Below are positions 1-10,977 of a DNA stretch of 27,891 nt, piece after piece (the stretch's first letter is position 1; each line of letters starts with the position of its first letter). The stretch covers positions 1 through 27,891 of the forward strand of contig JAUCBJ010003436.1 of NCBI GenBank assembly GCA_032718475.1, given 5' to 3'. Position numbers and translations under genes: made by a program. This DNA is from Nemertoderma westbladi (Eukaryota; Xenacoelomorpha; Nemertodermatida; Nemertodermatidae). The notes under the pieces are model-generated. The model was not told where the DNA came from and ran no database searches. It saw only the letters and a program-made list of their open reading frames with translations.

Positions 1-789
1 AAATATTCTAGAATATTTTTTTTCTCGAAAATTGATAATAAAAATGTTCTAGAACATTTGGTACATGTTCTAGAACATTCAATAAATGTTCTAGATCTCT
101 TGCCAATAGAAAAAAAGCAGGCAAAATACCATAAACAATTTTAAAATTGAACAATTTTTTTAATAATTTTCTTTTTAAGAGTAAGTAATTTATTGTCTCG
201 AAAATTCAAAATTAAAATGTGCTAGAACATTTTTTTAAAGTTCTAGAACACTCAATATACGTTCTAGAACATTTATCAAGAGAAAAACAAAAAGCATGAC
301 AATTTGTTGAAAAAAACAACGAAAATGTTGGCACATACGGAACTGTTCTCTTTTTTTACCTTCCATTTTTTACTAGATAGTACTTTTTTGAAATTTAAAA
401 ATACTGTGTTTTTTTTGTTATTGGTAAGTCTTCTAGACATTACCAGATATTATTTATTAAGGTAACCTTGCTACCTTTACATGCTAGTATTTTTTTGAAA
501 TTATAAAAAAATTTGTCAAAACATTGATATTTCTGAATTAAGCAGTTGCAGGGCACTACCGGTAGTAGCATATGTGTCTCAAATTTTTATTGGTTTTTTA
601 TGTTGTATTTTATAACCAATTTTGACTTAAATTTATATATTATGGTCGACTGTCTCATTTTTTTTGTTCTAGAGCACATTTTTTTGTTCTAGAACACATT
701 TTTCATTTTTTATACTAGCTAGTTTTTTCAAAGTTTTTATTATAAATGTTATATAACACGTGTTAGCTATCAATATTGATCAATATATA
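1..789. repeat. AT-rich block with TTCTAGAA palindromes, likely decayed nonautonomous transposon
   Basis: No coding signal is visible. The block is very AT-rich with long T and A runs. It holds at least six TTCTAGAA palindromes (6-13, 47-54, 68-75, 241-248, 262-269, 687-694), several as the longer TGTTCTAGAACA, plus near-copies such as TTCTAGAG. ACTAGCTAGTTTTT near 713 also occurs in the terminal repeats of the Merlin-type element at 17536-18432. I infer a decayed relative of that element, but I could not define both ends or a target duplication. Confidence 0.45.
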
Positions 790-1063
790 TCCCAACGGCA
801 TTTGCTGAAGTTGAATGTGTTGCCATTGATGTCAGCGCAATCCCGATTTCGAGTTGTCTGCCTGTACCATCCACCTGACACTTGTTACGCTTCCCACCAA
901 TTTCTCCACCAAATATAATAACTCGGTTTTTGGATTGATCGAATGCCTTAGCTCCATCTCTCACCCTATTGTAATTATGGGGGATTTTAACTACCCTGAC
1001 TTTAATTGGTTGGAATCAGTATTTACTTTTCCTAATCGTGGCATATATAATAACTTAAATGGG
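790..1063 (+). pseudogene. LINE endonuclease fragment (jockey/CR1-like), frameshifted
   Basis: Two frames together show the middle of an APE-type (EEP) endonuclease of a non-LTR retrotransposon. One frame reads FRVVCLYHPPDT, the usual V-x-Y-R-P-P region. A second frame, from about 900, reads through IVIMGDFNYPDFNW, the GDFN catalytic motif. At least one more frameshift lies near 830. Upstream endonuclease and all reverse transcriptase are missing, because the sequence runs directly into the minisatellite at 1064. The clade is uncertain. It resembles the family that left the reverse-transcriptase fragment at 21228-22290, but the two do not overlap, so common origin is unproven. Confidence 0.75.
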
Positions 1064-4000
1064 TACAGGTTTGTACTTTGCATTAGTGCCTGTATAGACT
1101 GCGCCAAGGATACAGGTTTGTACTTTGCATTAGTGCCTGTATAGACTGCGCCAAGGATACAGGTTTGTACTTTGCATTAGTGCCTGTATAGACTGCGCCA
1201 AGGATACAGGTTTGTACTTTGCATTAGTGCCTGTATAGACTGCGCCAAGGATACAGGTTTGTACTTTGCATTAGTGCCTGTATAGACTGCGTCAAGGATA
1301 CAGGTTTGTACTTTGCATTAGTGCCTGTATAGACTGCGCCAAGGATACAGGTTTGTACTTTGCATTAGTGCCTGTATAGACTGCGCCAAGGATACAGGTT
1401 TGTACTTTGCATTAGTGCCTGTATAGACTGCGCCAAGGATACAGGTTTGTACTTTGCATTAGTGCCTGTATAGACTGCGCCAAGGATACAGGTTTGTACT
1501 TTGCATTAGTGCCTGTATAGACTGCGCCAAGGATACAGGTTTGTACTTTGCATTAGTGCCTGTATAGACTGCGCCAAGGATACAGGTTTGTACTTTGCAT
1601 TAGTGCCTGTAATACTGCGCCAAGGATACAGGTTTGTACTTTGCATTAGTGCCTGTATAGACTGCGTCAAGGATACAGGTTTGTACTTTGCATTAGTGCC
1701 TGTATAGACTGCGCCAAGGATACAGGTTTGTACTTTGCATTAGTGCCTGTATAGACTGCGCCAAGGATACAGGTTTGTACTTTGCATTAGTGCCTGTATA
1801 GACTGCGCCAAGGATACAGGTTTGTACTTTGCATTAGTGCCTGTATAGACTGCGCCAAGGATACAGGTTTGTACTTTGCATTAGTGCCTGTATAGACTGC
1901 GCCAAGGATACAGGTTTGTACTTTGCATTAGTGCCTGTATAGACTGCGCCAAGGATACAGGTTTGTACTTTGCATTAGTGCCTGTATAGACTGCGCCAAG
2001 GATACAGGTTTGTACTTTGCATTAGTGCCTGTATAGACTGCGCCAAGGATACAGGTTTGTACTTTGCATTAGTGCCTGTATAGACTGCGCCAAGGATACA
2101 GGTTTGTACTTTGCATTAGTGCCTGTATAGACTGCGCCAAGGATACAGGTTTGTACTTTGCATTAGTGCCTGTATAGACTGCGCCAAGGATACAGGTTTG
2201 TACTTTGCATTAGTGCCTGCAAGACTGCGCCAAGGATACAGGTTTGTACTTTGCATTAGTGCCTGTATAGACTGCGCCAAGGATACAGGTTTGTACTTTG
2301 CATTAGTGCCTGTATAGACTGCGCCAAGGATACAGGTTTGTACTTTGCATTAGTGCCTGTATAGACTGCGCCAAGGATACAGGTTTGTACTTTGCATTAG
2401 TGCCTGTAAGACTGTGCCAAGGATACAGGTTTGTACTTTGCATTAGTGCCTGTATAGACTGCGCCAAGGATACAGGTTTGTACTTTGCATTAGTGCCTGT
2501 ATAGACTGCGCCAAGGATACAGGTTTGTACTTTGCATTAGTGCCTGTATAGACTGCGCCAAGGATACAGGTTTGTACTTTGCATTAGTGCCTGTATAGAC
2601 TGCGCCAAGGATACAGGTTTGTACTTTGCATTAGTGCCTGTAAGACTGCGCCAAGGATACAGGTTTGTACTTTGCATTAGTGCCTGTATAGACTGCGTCA
2701 AGGATACAGGTTTGTACTTTGCATTAGTGCCTGTAAGACTGCGCCAAGGATACAGGTTTGTACTTTGCATTAGTGCCTGTATAGACTGCGCCAAGGATAC
2801 AGGTTTGTACTTTGCATTAGTGCCTGTATAGACTGCGCCAAGGATACAGGTTTGTACTTTGCATTAGTGCCTGTATAGACTGCGCCAAGGATACAGGTTT
2901 GTACTTTGCATTAGTGCCTGTATAGACTGCGCCAAGGATACAGGTTTGTACTTTGCATTAGTGCCTGTATAGACTGCGTCAAGGATACAGGTTTGTACTT
3001 TGCATTAGTGCCTGTATAGACTGCGCCAAGGATACAGGTTTGTACTTTGCATTAGTGCCTGTATAGACTGCGCCAAGGATACAGGTTTGTACTTTGCATT
3101 AGTGCCTGTAAGACTGCGCCAAGGATACAGGTTTGTACTTTGCATTAGTGCCTGTATAGACTGCGCCAAGGATACAGGTTTGTACTTTGCATTAGTGCCT
3201 GTATAGACTGCGCCAAGGATACAGGTTTGTACTTTGCATTAGTGCCTGTATAGACTGCGTCAAGGATACAGGTTTGTACTTTGCATTAGTGCCTGTAAGA
3301 CTGCGCCAAGGATACAGGTTTGTACTTTGCATTAGTGCCTGTATAGACTGCGCCAAGGATACAGGTTTGTACTTTGCATTAGTGCCTGTATAGACTGCGC
3401 CAAGGATACAGGTTTGTACTTTGCATTAGTGCCTGTAAGACTGCGCCAAGGATACAGGTTTGTACTTTGCATTAGTGCCTGTATAGACTGCGTCAAGGAT
3501 ACAGGTTTGTACTTTGCATTAGTGCCTGTATAGACTGCGCCAAGGATACAGGTTTGTACTTTGCATTAGTGCCTGTATAGACTGCGCCAAGGATACAGGT
3601 TTGTACTTTGCATTAGTGCCTGTATAGACTGCGCCAAGGATACAGGTTTGTACTTTGCATTAGTGCCTGTATAGACTGCGCCAAGGATACAGGTTTGTAC
3701 TTTGCATTAGTGCCTGTATAGACTGCGCCAAGGATACAGGTTTGTACTTTGCATTAGTGCCTGTATAGACTGCGCCAAGGATACAGGTTTGTACTTTGCA
3801 TTAGTGCCTGTATAGACTGCGCCAAGGATACAGGTTTGTACTTTGCATTAGTGCCTGTAAGACTGCGCCAAGGATACAGGTTTGTACTTTGCATTAGTGC
3901 CTGTATAGACTGCGCCAAGGATACAGGTTTGTACTTTGCATTAGTGCCTGTATAGACTGCGCCAAGGATACAGGTTTGTACTTTGCATTAGTGCCTGTAT

Positions 4001-7000
4001 AGACTGCGCCAAGGATACAGGTTTGTACTTTGCATTAGTGCCTGTATAGACTGCGCCAAGGATACAGGTTTGTACTTTGCATTAGTGCCTGTATAGACTG
4101 CGCCAAGGATACAGGTTTGTACTTTGCATTAGTGCCTGTAAGACTGCGCCAAGGATACAGGTTTGTACTTTGCATTAGTGCCTGTATAGACTGCGCCAAG
4201 GATACAGGTTTGTACTTTGCATTAGTGCCTGTATAGACTGCGCCAGGATAGAGGTTTGTACTTTGCATTAGTGCCTGTATAGACTGCGCCAAGGATACAG
4301 GTTTGTACTTTGCATTAGTGCCTGTAAGACTGCGCCAAGGATACAGGTTTGTACTTTGCATTAGTGCCTGTAAGACTGCGCCAAGGATACAGGTTCGTAC
4401 TTTGCATTAGTGCCTGTATAGACTGCGCCAAGGATACAGGTTTTTACTTTGCATTAGTGCCTGTAAGACTGCGCCAAGGATAGAGGTTTGTACTTTGCAT
4501 TAGTGCCTGTAATACTGCGCCAAGGATACAGGTTCGTACTTTGCATTATGCCTGTATAGACTGCGCCAGGATAGAGGTTTGTACTTTGCATTAGTGCCTG
4601 TAAGACTGCGCCAAGGATACAGGTTTGTACTTTGCATTAGTGCCTGTAAGACTGCGCCAAGGATACAGGTTTGTACTTTGCATTAGTGCCTGTATAGACT
4701 GCGCCAAGGATACAGGTTTGTACTTTGCATTAGTGCCTGTATAGACTGCGCCAAGGATACAGGTTTGTACTTTGCATTAGTGCCTGTAAGACTGCGCCAA
4801 GGATACAGGTTTGTACTTTGCATTAGTGCCTGTATAGACTGCGCCAAGGATACAGGTTTGTACTTTGCATTAGTGCCTGTATAGACTGCGCCAAGGATAC
4901 AGGTTAGTACTTTGCATTAGTGCCTGTAAGACTGTGCCAAGGATACAGGTTTGTACTTTGCATTAGTGCCTGTAAGACTGCGCCAAGGATACAGGTTCGT
5001 ACTTTGCATTAGTGCCTGTATAGACTGCGCCAAGGATACAGGTTTGTACTTTGCATTAGTGCCTGTATAGACTGCGCCAAGGATACAGGTTTGTACTTTG
5101 CATTAGTGCCTGTATAGACTGCGCCAGGATAGAGGTTTGTACTTTGCATTAGTGCCTGTATAGACTGCGCCAAGGATACAGGTTAGTACTTTGCATTAGT
5201 GCCTGTATAGACTGCGCCAAGGATACAGGTTTGTACTTTGCATTAGTGCCTGTATAGACTGCGCCAAGGATACAGGTTTGTACTTTGCATTAGTGCCTGT
5301 ATAGACTGCGCCAAGGATACAGGTTCGTACTTTGCATTAGTTCCTGTATAGACTGCGCCAAGGATACAGGTTTGTACTTTGCATTAGTGCCTGTATAGAC
5401 TGCGCCAAGGATACAGGTTTGTACTTTGCATTAGTGCCTGTATAGACTGCGCCAAGGATACAGGTTTGTACTTTGCATTAGTGCCTGTATAGACTGCGCC
5501 AAGGATACAGGTTAGTACTTTGCATTAGTGCCTGTAAGACTGTGCCAAGGATACAGGTTTGTACTTTGCATTAGTGCCTGTAAGACTGCGCCAAGGATAC
5601 AGGTTCGTACTTTGCATTATGCCTGTATAGACTGCGCCAAGGATACAGGTTTTTACTTTGCATTAGTGCCTGTAAGACTGCGCCAAGGATAGAGGTTTGT
5701 ACTTTGCATTAGTGCCTGTAATACTGCGCCAAGGATACAGGTTCGTACTTTGCATTATGCCTGTATAGACTGCGCCAGGATAGAGGTTTGTACTTTGCAT
5801 TAGTGCCTGTAAGACTGTGCCAAGGATACAGGTTTGTACTTTGCATTAGTGCCTGTAAGACTGCGCCAAGGATACAGGTTTGTACTTTGCATTAGTGCCT
5901 GTATAGACTGCGCCAAGGATACAGGTTTGTACTTTGCATTAGTGCCTGTATAGACTGCGCCAAGGATGCAGGTTAGTACTTTGCATTAGTGCCTGTATAG
6001 ACTGCGCCAAGGATACAGGTTTGTACTTTGCATTAGTGCCTGTATAGACTGCGCCAAGGATGCAGGTTAGTACTTTGCATTAGTGCCTGTAAGACTGTGC
6101 CAAGGATACAGGTTTGTACTTTGCATTAGTGCCTGTAATACTGCGCCAAGGATACAGGTTCGTACTTTGCATTAGTGCCTGTAAGACTGCGCCAAGGATA
6201 CAGGTTTGTACTTTGCATTAGTGCCTGTAAGACTGCGCCAAGGATACAGGTTTGTACTTTGCATTAGTGCCTGTATAGACTGCGCCAAGGATACAGGTTT
6301 GTACTTTGCATTAGTGCCTGTATAGACTGCGCCAAGGATGCAGGTTTGTACTTTGCATTAGTGCCTGTAAGACTGCGCCAAGGATACAGGTTTGTACTTT
6401 GCATTAGTGCCTGTATAGACTGCGCCAAGGATACAGGTTTGTACTTTGCATTAGTGCCTGTATAGACTGCGCCAAGGATGCAGGTTAGTACTTTGCATTA
6501 GTGCCTGTATAGACTGTGCCAAGGATACAGGTTTGTACTTTGCATTAGTGCCTGTAAGACTGCGCCAAGGATGCAGGTTAGTACTTTGCATTAGTGCCTG
6601 TATAGACTGCGCCAAGGATACAGGTTTGTACTTTGCATTAGTGCCTGTATAGACTGCGCCAAGGATACAGGTTTGTACTTTGCATTAGTGCCTGTAAGAC
6701 TGCGCCAAGGATACAGGTTTGTACTTTGCATTATGCCTGTATAGACTGCGCCAAGGATACAGGTTTTTACTTTGCATTAGTGCCTGTAAGACTGCGCCAA
6801 GGATAGAGGTTTGTACTTTGCATTAGTGCCTGTAATACTGCGCCAAGGATACAGGTTCGTACTTTGCATTATGCCTGTATAGACTGCGCCAGGATAGAGG
6901 TTTGTACTTTGCATTAGTGCCTGTAAGACTGTGCCAAGGATACAGGTTTGTACTTTGCATTAGTGCCTGTAATACTGCGCCAAGGATACAGGTTCGTACT

Positions 7001-7503
7001 TTGCATTATGCCTGTATAGACTGCGCCAGGATAGAGGTTTGTACTTTGCATTAGTGCCTGTAAGACTGTGCCAAGGATACAGGTTTGTACTTTGCATTAG
7101 TGCCTGTATAGACTGCGCCAAGGATACAGGTTAGTACTTTGCATTAGTGCCTGTAAGACGGCGCCAAGGATAGATGTTTGTACTTTGCATTAGTGCCTGT
7201 ATAGACTGCGCCAAGGATACAGGTTTGTACTTTGCATTAGTGCCTGTATAGACTGCGCCAAGGATACAGGTTTGTACTTTGCATTAGTGCCTGTATAGAC
7301 TGCGCCAAGGATACAGGTTTGTACTTTGCATTAGTGCCTGTATAGACTGCGCCAAGGATACAGGTTTGTACTTTGCATTAGTGCCTGTATAGATGCGCCA
7401 AGGATACAGGTTTGTACTTTGCATTAGTGCCTGTATAGACTGCGCCAAGGATACAGGTTTGTACTTTGCATTAGTGCCTGTATAGACTGCGCCAAGGATA
7501 CAG
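1064..7503. repeat. 6.44 kb minisatellite, 47-bp unit with 45-bp variants
   Basis: A head-to-tail array of about 138 copies. The unit begins TACAGGTTTGTACTTTGC and ends GACTGCGCCAAGGA. The main variant lacks a TA (CCTGTAAGAC for CCTGTATAGAC), giving 45 bp. Other variants carry TGCGTCAAGG, TGTGCCAAGG, GGTTAGTAC, GGTTCGTAC, GATAGAGG, GATGCAGG or CATTATGCC. Each unit holds a dyad, ATACAGG and CCTGTAT, 7-bp arms about 17 nt apart; the TA deletion shortens it to 6 bp. Copies from 1064 to about 4220 are very uniform, those from about 4220 to 7170 are more varied, and the last six or so are uniform again. Short open frames inside it on both strands are by-products of mixed 45- and 47-bp units. Confidence 0.98.
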
Positions 7504-7504
7504 A

Positions 7505-9101
7505 TTGTTTGGTTGCTTCTCCATTAGAAACTAATTTGGAAATTAGACTTAGTAGATTTTTGCTAGTGGACTCTATTGCTCGGTCTCTTGTAAATTCTGA
7601 CAAGATCTATACAACTATAGATCGTTCTTTCATTATGCCATTCACTTCCTTGACAATTTCTTTGGTTATATATACGACAGGTTTGTCTATGGAAACATCA
7701 ACCGTCTCAACTGAAGATATTACATCAGATAATGCATCTTGGATACATATAATGCTACTGCAGCACATCCATTTACCTTTATAACTAAGAGCCGGTTTCC
7801 ATACCATTCTTTCAGCTTTATAGCCAGTTTTGAACGCTCTTTACGAATCGAATGGTCTCATGTTCAGCATCGCCTTAAATAAAATATAAATTAATTATTA
7901 TTAAAAATTAATTATTAAAAATCATTTAGCAGAATTTTGCTGGAGACAAGTACTTAAAAGAACTTAACAGATTAAAGTACTTAAAGAAAAGTATTAAACA
8001 TAAAAAAAAACAAGCTAGAAAAAAATACGAGCTAGTAAAAAAAACACTAGCTTCCATTAATATTATTTACCGTTAAATATTATTTACCGTTAAATATTAT
8101 TTACCGTTAAATATTATTTGCCGTTAAATATTATTTACCGTTAAATATTATTTATCGTTAAATATTATTTACCGTTAAATATTATTTACCGTTAAATATT
8201 ATTTACGGTTAAATATTATTTACGGTTAAATATTATTTACCGTTAAATATTATTTACCGTTAAATATTATTTACCGTTAAATATTATTTACCGTTAAATA
8301 AATAGTTATTACAAACTCTTTAAAATTTGTTAGTTTGGACTTACCTGAACCATTATTACGACATGTAGATGTTGAAGCGAATTCGGAATCCAAGATGCGA
8401 CAGTACACTGAATGCAATTGTACCGATGTCCATAACCTATTTTTGTTCTGTTCCATTTCCTTTACAACTTCTCTAAACGCAACGTCCTTTTTTGCATCTG
8501 AATAGGGTATTGCTTTACGGAGAGCCGTTAAAATGCTTCGTGGGACCCGAAATGAACTACAGCCGGATTTATGATATTGGGCTGACACAGAAGTTAGGTC
8601 TATGCCTTCCAGGCAAAGTTTGATAGTTTCTGCTAAATTTTCACCATGAGTTAGAATTCGCAAATCGCAAACCCGGAGTAATTTTTCCTTAACAACCTTG
8701 GTCTCGCACTCAACCACCCTCTCCCAGCGATTAGAATGCCTATCATCTTTCTTTAGACAAACTTTACCACATATGACACAATCGCGCTCATATTTTATCA
8801 CATATACATCAGAACGCAATTTTTTCACAGGTGGTTCTGGTAATTTCTGTGAGTTGGAAATGTGTCGTCGTTTTAACTCACGCTCTATATGTTGATTCGA
8901 AGTATATTATGTAGAAATGCACTGCTTGTGAAAAATAACACTCAGTTCCGAATCGTTATTAAGTTTTCGCTGAAGAATCTCATTGAGGTTATCACTTTCA
9001 TGGGCTGCGCTACAAGCTATGATGTTCTTTATGCGAATAGGTTCTCCAGTGATTATTGTTCCAGATGGTTTTCGGCAAAACAGACACGAATCATCCATCA
9101 T
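7505..9101 (-). pseudogene. Cys/His-rich repeat-family protein of unknown function, broken
   Basis: Read right to left, one frame runs from the Met at 9101 to 8277 with a single TAA at 8907-8909. It shows two Cys-His modules: CLFC near the start with FHKQC about 55 residues on, then CVIC at about 8784-8773 with YHKSGC further on. After the 17-bp tandem repeat, a weaker frame (about 7850-7505) continues with KLKEWYGN-like, ETVDVSID and SKNLLSLISKLVSNG-like sequence, containing a frameshift and an in-frame TAG near 7606. I recall similar C-x2-C/YHxxC proteins as multicopy uncharacterised genes of aquatic invertebrates, often treated as TE-related; this is unverified. The gene ends abruptly at the minisatellite. 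Zinc binding is inferred from the Cys/His spacing only. Confidence 0.6.
8057..8300. repeat. 17-bp tandem repeat, about 14 copies
   Basis: The unit is TTAAATATTATTTACCG, with single-base variants TTTGCCG, TTTATCG and TTTACGG. It lies between the N-terminal and C-terminal parts of the broken minus-strand Cys/His protein and supplies that frame's stop codon at 8277. The flank 7880-8056 is A/T-rich and without coding signal, so repeat and flank may be an intron remnant or an insertion. Confidence 0.95.
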
Positions 9102-9684
9102 TTAGCGCCGATTAAATAACAGTACATGATGTTGGGATGTTTCACCTTCGATCGTCCTATTATGATAAATATTTCGTCTTTTGAAACGTAAATAGGGTAC
9201 TAGTTTGTCATGTCGAAACCCCCATCCAATTGTTTTCCACGAGCTAAAGCTTCTTTGATTTTTATATATTATTTTCTAGAACATAGTCGACATTCTATAA
9301 TATTTTTTATTCTAGCTTCTATTTATCAAAATACTATCTATTAAACAATTTTACTAAAAAACCAAAATATTTTATTTACACTTTTTGCATATTCTGGAAT
9401 ATTTTAGAAATTTCAATTTAGCTAAATTCATTTTCAACACAACTAAAACTGCTACCAACCATAAAAAACACTAGCTATGTAAAATACAAAACAGGTTACG
9501 TAATATTATTTTTTTGATTTTTTTTATGAATAAATGTGCCGCTGTGTGCTGCTGCCATAAAAAATACTACAGTAGCTATATAAATTTTACTAAATAATAC
9601 TAATGACCAATAAAGTGTGTGTGTAAACCAAATTAAATTACGAGGCGGTAGGCAATATATAAACGAAGCGGTTAACGAAACGGC
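9102..9684. other. Non-coding spacer with one candidate Merlin-type terminus
   Basis: No gene is supported here. At 9196 the sequence GGTACTAGTTTGTCATG followed by AAACCCCC resembles the end of the 897-bp element at 17536 (GGTACTAGTGTGTTATAG followed by ACACCCCC in the right-end copy). No matching inverted end or target duplication was found, so this may be a solo or truncated terminus. The rest is AT-rich, with TTCTAGAA near 9283. Confidence 0.4.
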
Positions 9685-9693
9685 GGTGAACAA
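9685..9693. repeat. Target site duplication, left copy (GGTGAACAA)
   Basis: The 9-bp word GGTGAACAA lies directly outside the left TIR and is repeated exactly outside the right TIR at 16238-16246. A duplication of 8-9 bp is the known Merlin signature. Confidence 0.92.
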
Positions 9694-9728
9694 GGTATTA
9701 GTACGTTTGAACGACACTAGCCAAACAA
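9694..9728 (+). repeat. Left terminal inverted repeat of the Merlin element
   Basis: Begins GGTATTAGTACGTTTG and contains GACACTAGCC. All 35 bp match the inverted right end. The GG start and the GGTAYTAGT core are shared with the ends of the 897-bp element at 17536-18432. Confidence 0.93.
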
Positions 9729-9799
9729 TCATGAAATCAGATAGAAACTGATAAAAATTGTTACCGGTACCGGTATAGCAGTATTGTTAGGCCTACTGC

Positions 9800-9893
9800 T
9801 GTACTGTTACTTACTGTCCTACTGTTTGTACACTGTATTCATTGACTGTACTGTTACTTACTGGCCTACTGTTTGTATACTGTACTCATGACT
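9800..9893 (+). repeat. Two tandem 47-bp copies in the transposase leader
   Basis: The word GTACTGTTACTTACTG starts at 9801 and again at 9848, an offset of 47 bp, and similarity continues through CCTACTGTTTGTA. The likely start ATG at 9888 lies in the second copy, where the first copy reads ATTCATTGAC rather than ACTCATGAC. The unit is unrelated to the large 47-bp minisatellite. Most of the space between the TIR and the start codon is this duplication. Confidence 0.8.
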
Positions 9894-10937
9894 ATGGCTG
9901 TATTAAATTTCATTGAGATTGGGAAACTTATCGAGACTGAGGAGCGCGCTATTGAGTTTGCTCAAAGTGTGGAGCTTCTCCCCCGAACTCTACAACCAAA
10001 TGGGCAACCAACCCTACGTCTTTGTCCTTTTCCGGGTTGTACTGCGCAAGCTAAAATTACGCTGGTGAAGGACAGGGGATTCATGCGTCTTGTTTGGCGT
10101 TGCTCCGGTGCTAATAAGCACAAGCGCACTGCACGTTCTGGAACGTGGTTTGAGAAGAGTCGATTCGAGGTTCGGCAGATTCTGGCCATCACGTATTCGT
10201 TTGCTCTCGAAGTTCGAATGCGTACTGCACATCTGTTGCTAGGCGACATTGTTGGGGTGCAAGGCAATGGATCCCTTGTCGACTGGTACAATTTTATTAG
10301 AGAATTAATGTACCGCGATCAAGAGGAGTCAGAGCCAATGGGTGGACCAGGACATATCGTCCAAATCGACGAGACGCTATTGCGGGGAAAACGCAAGAGG
10401 AGCACCAACAACCGAGGTCGTTTGCTTGGTGGGGACCACTTTCCGTCATCCCGATATAATTATGGGACGACAGTGGATGGGCCGTGGGTGTTTGGACTGG
10501 TATGGAAACGTCCAGATAATAAAGTCGACATCTGCCTCTACCACGTTTTGCATCGTGATGCAGACACCCTCCGTCCTATTTTGGAGAAACATGTCGCCGG
10601 TGGAACCAAGATACAGTCCGACGAATGGTCTGCGTATTGCGGTGTGAATGTTGGCATAACAAACGCCACAAATCCGTGGTCTGCTACCAATGGAACAGGG
10701 ACCTACATACACGAAACTGTCAACCATTCGGTAGAGTGGGTGAGTGCGACTGGCACCCACACTCAACGTATAGAGTCGATGTGGGGCCACTTAAAGACGT
10801 CAGTCATCCGCAATAAGAAATGCACAACACCGCAACTTATTGCTGGCCACCTGTCAGAATTTCGGTGGAGACTTTTAAATCGCGACCGACCTTTCTCAAA
10901 TCTCCTTGCACTTTTCAAACATTACTACCCTTGCTGA
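9888..10937 (+). CDS. Merlin/IS1595-type DDE transposase, intact
   Basis: A 349-residue protein, about full length for Merlin or ISXO2-like transposases. It should bind the element's TIRs in the nucleus and catalyse cut-and-paste transposition. From the N terminus it shows a helical region and a zinc-ribbon-like segment with C46 and C51 (CPFPGC) and C72 (WRC). Next come TWFEKSRF and the conserved DWYNFIREL (about 132-140). The catalytic core has the first Asp in VQIDE (D161), the second in QSDEW (D245) and the acidic third position in HTQRIESMWGHLK (E296). The tail FRWRLLNRDRPFSNLL is typical of the family. I chose ATG 9888 over the upstream in-frame TTG; ATG 9894 is also possible. It is a single exon with no breaks, so it may be functional. 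A histone-like stem-loop follows the stop. Confidence 0.93.
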   Translation: MTMAVLNFIEIGKLIETEERAIEFAQSVELLPRTLQPNGQPTLRLCPFPGCTAQAKITLVKDRGFMRLVWRCSGANKHKRTARSGTWFEKSRFEVRQILAITYSFALEVRMRTAHLLLGDIVGVQGNGSLVDWYNFIRELMYRDQEESEPMGGPGHIVQIDETLLRGKRKRSTNNRGRLLGGDHFPSSRYNYGTTVDGPWVFGLVWKRPDNKVDICLYHVLHRDADTLRPILEKHVAGGTKIQSDEWSAYCGVNVGITNATNPWSATNGTGTYIHETVNHSVEWVSATGTHTQRIESMWGHLKTSVIRNKKCTTPQLIAGHLSEFRWRLLNRDRPFSNLLALFKHYYPC

Positions 10938-10977
10938 ATGTCTATACTGTATACCTTATACCTTAACCAACCCAAAC

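Noticed and set aside
1064-7503. CRISPR array or a coding repeat protein
   Set aside because: Units are contiguous with no variable spacers, and the context is eukaryotic. The 47-bp period is not a multiple of three, and open frames (for example 2537-2794 and 4035-4361 on the minus strand) arise only where 45- and 47-bp units mix.
9962-10816. Open frames on both strands overlapping the transposase
   Set aside because: Shadow frames of a real gene; the DDE motifs are only in the frame of 9888-10937.
9888-10937. Bacterial contamination, because the transposase resembles bacterial ISXO2/IS1595 proteins
   Set aside because: It lies within a eukaryotic Merlin structure, contains a metazoan LINE, and shares terminal motifs with other elements in the same locus.
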